This document shows, piece after piece, positions 62,963 to 64,000 of a DNA stretch of 64,000 nucleotides. Below the pieces are notes generated by a model that saw only the letters and a list, made by a program, of their open reading frames with translations, made no database searches and was not told where the DNA came from. Source of the stretch: Saprospiraceae bacterium (GTDB taxonomy: Bacteria > Bacteroidota > Bacteroidia > Chitinophagales > Saprospiraceae); the NCBI GenBank assembly GCA_016717655.1, contig JADKFC010000004.1, positions 124,001 to 188,000 of the forward strand, given 5' to 3'. Position 1 is the first letter of the stretch. Every line of letters starts with the position of its first letter. Both the position numbers and the translations under genes were made by a program.

Positions 62963-64000
62963 TTATTGTGTTGATTTCTTATTGCTAAACCTGGTTTCCT
63001 GCACCGTCATCACGCCTCTTTCTGTCTCCTTTTTTACCCTTTCCAACTTACCCGATGCGTCGTATTCATACTTGGTAAAAAAATTGTTTTCATCCAGTTC
63101 GTAGGTAAAACGAAGCGTGATGTCATCATAGACAAATGATTTGAAACTGGCATCAAACGGATGGATTCTGATGTCATCAAAACCTGTCACCTCTGTAAGC
63201 GAAGCAATGAGTCCTATGGATATATTTCTGCTACCATCAGGAACTGTAAACTCTCCATATACCCTTTGCCATCCTTCTATGATCGGGCCTTTAGCCTTAA
63301 ATTCAAAATAATTGCCATCCACCCCGACCATGCACTTACTGTCCTGATAGTCATGCTGCAGTGGATCATTGCCTTCCTTTACCCAGGCACTAAAGACATA
63401 TTTGTCTGGTTGGGGATTAAACTCGTTGAGGCAATCGCAAGGTTTGGGTGTAGTATCATGTTCCATACTCTTGAATCTGGCCTGATCATTAGGGATTACA
63501 ATTTCGCCGGGAGATTCTCCGGTATTGGTACTATCCCTGCTACATCTGTATAACTTATACTGTGCTAGGGAGCTTTGTCCCGCATTTAAGGATAAAAAAT
63601 ATTTACCGGAATGGCTTTGTGCGTGATCCATTTTTGGTTCTGCCTCAGAAAAACTAACATACTTGTATCGGCATAACTTATTATTCGCAGCGAGTCCAGT
63701 ATCGTAGTGATAATCTTCAAAACCTTCAAACATACAGTCTCCATACTTTGCATTACCTGCTACGGCTATAACCATATGATCATTGTAGCCCAATAATTCT
63801 GATGAGTATCTTTCTAATGGATCCCTGCTCTCCAGTTCATTTCCATTCGGATGAATTTTGGTCACTTCAGCGGTCCACGTCCATTTGTCCAGGTTTCCGG
63901 GTTTCCAACTCGATCCCATAAGATTCCAGAATGGATAAAAATAATCCTGCCCGTTTTCGTCAACAAAAAAACCATCTGATTTTAAATCCGGGGGTGATAC
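62963..64000 (-). CDS. C-terminal part of a giant RHS/YD-type protein (runs off the window)
   Basis: The frame is open to the window edge, so the N-terminus lies outside. About 346 residues are visible. A carbohydrate-binding-like beta domain is likely (KYVFSAWVKEGNDPLQHDYQ, EFKAKGPIIEGWQRVYGEFT), followed by FDDIRIHPFDASFKSFVYDD and ELDENNFFTKYEYDASGKL, which is a YD-type repeat, then RVKKETERGVMTVQETRF as the end. The end reads like the tail of an RHS-type giant without core or toxin tip. It precedes the 1292-aa cargo by 19 nt. Together with the RHS gene at 48.3-56.3 kb it suggests a two-giant system. Confidence 0.8.
   Translation of the reverse strand, partial: VSPPDLKSDGFFVDENGQDYFYPFWNLMGSSWKPGNLDKWTWTAEVTKIHPNGNELESRDPLERYSSELLGYNDHMVIAVAGNAKYGDCMFEGFEDYHYDTGLAANNKLCRYKYVSFSEAEPKMDHAQSHSGKYFLSLNAGQSSLAQYKLYRCSRDSTNTGESPGEIVIPNDQARFKSMEHDTTPKPCDCLNEFNPQPDKYVFSAWVKEGNDPLQHDYQDSKCMVGVDGNYFEFKAKGPIIEGWQRVYGEFTVPDGSRNISIGLIASLTEVTGFDDIRIHPFDASFKSFVYDDITLRFTYELDENNFFTKYEYDASGKLERVKKETERGVMTVQETRFSNKKSTQ

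Noticed and set aside
1..64000. tRNA, rRNA or riboswitch genes
   Set aside because: I looked for cloverleaf and conserved rRNA words and saw none, but by-eye reading can miss a tRNA; a tRNA search program would settle it.

Overview
The window looks like a chromosomal segment of a Bacteroidota bacterium of the Saprospiria/Cytophaga type, probably an environmental genome. The reasons are: a PorP/SprF-family outer-membrane protein paired with a giant PKD protein that carries the gliding-motility-type C-terminal domain; a second giant protein with a type IX secretion (T9SS) sorting tail; several Bacteroidota promoters of the form TTG/TTTG - about 18-20 nt - TAnnTTTG; lipoproteins with short Bacteroidota-style lipoboxes; and a LytS/LytTR two-component pair. 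Most of the window is AT-rich. I see no tRNA, rRNA, CRISPR array, phage genes or intact transposase.

Layout. 1-8.8 kb: a leftward operon (66-aa protein, 60-kDa outer-membrane beta-barrel, 2076-aa secreted protein, secreted protein cut by the window edge) behind a recognisable promoter. 9-13 kb: a cytosolic unknown, then a rightward operon of two lipoproteins and a small barrel protein. 13-18.2 kb: accessory zone with a 130-bp direct repeat, a ParDE toxin-antitoxin module, two unknown genes, a broken secreted-protein gene and three decayed IS66-type tnpA remnants. 18.2-24.8 kb: PorP/SprF plus its 1820-aa PKD cargo. 25-34.7 kb: a glycine-zipper lipoprotein with a tiny two-TM protein, an AraC regulator with an aldo/keto reductase, a DUF998-like gene with a premature stop, an orphan ParE-like toxin and a LytS/LytTR pair, separated by two families of intergenic repeats; then a frame-broken barrel gene. 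35-48 kb: mostly leftward small membrane or secreted proteins, an 835-aa barrel protein next to a SPOR protein, and a dispersed intergenic repeat family. 48-64 kb: one long leftward cluster holding the tail of another giant protein, a T9SS cargo with HYR/PKD domains, three accessory proteins and an 8-kb RHS gene whose tip is a metzincin-like metalloprotease domain.

How the genes may work together. The window is dominated by cell-surface machinery: two loci pair a beta-barrel with very large secreted or surface proteins, and the 48-64 kb cluster looks like a T9SS-linked polymorphic-toxin locus. That last role is inferred from domains and context only.

Quality caveat. At least nine loci, mostly between 33 and 59 kb, read as single genes only if one-base indels, nearly all in homopolymers, are repaired. 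The giant genes at 0.6-6.8, 18-24 and 59-63 kb are uninterrupted. I report the repaired genes and give the break positions. Whether these are assembly errors or real decay cannot be decided from the sequence alone.
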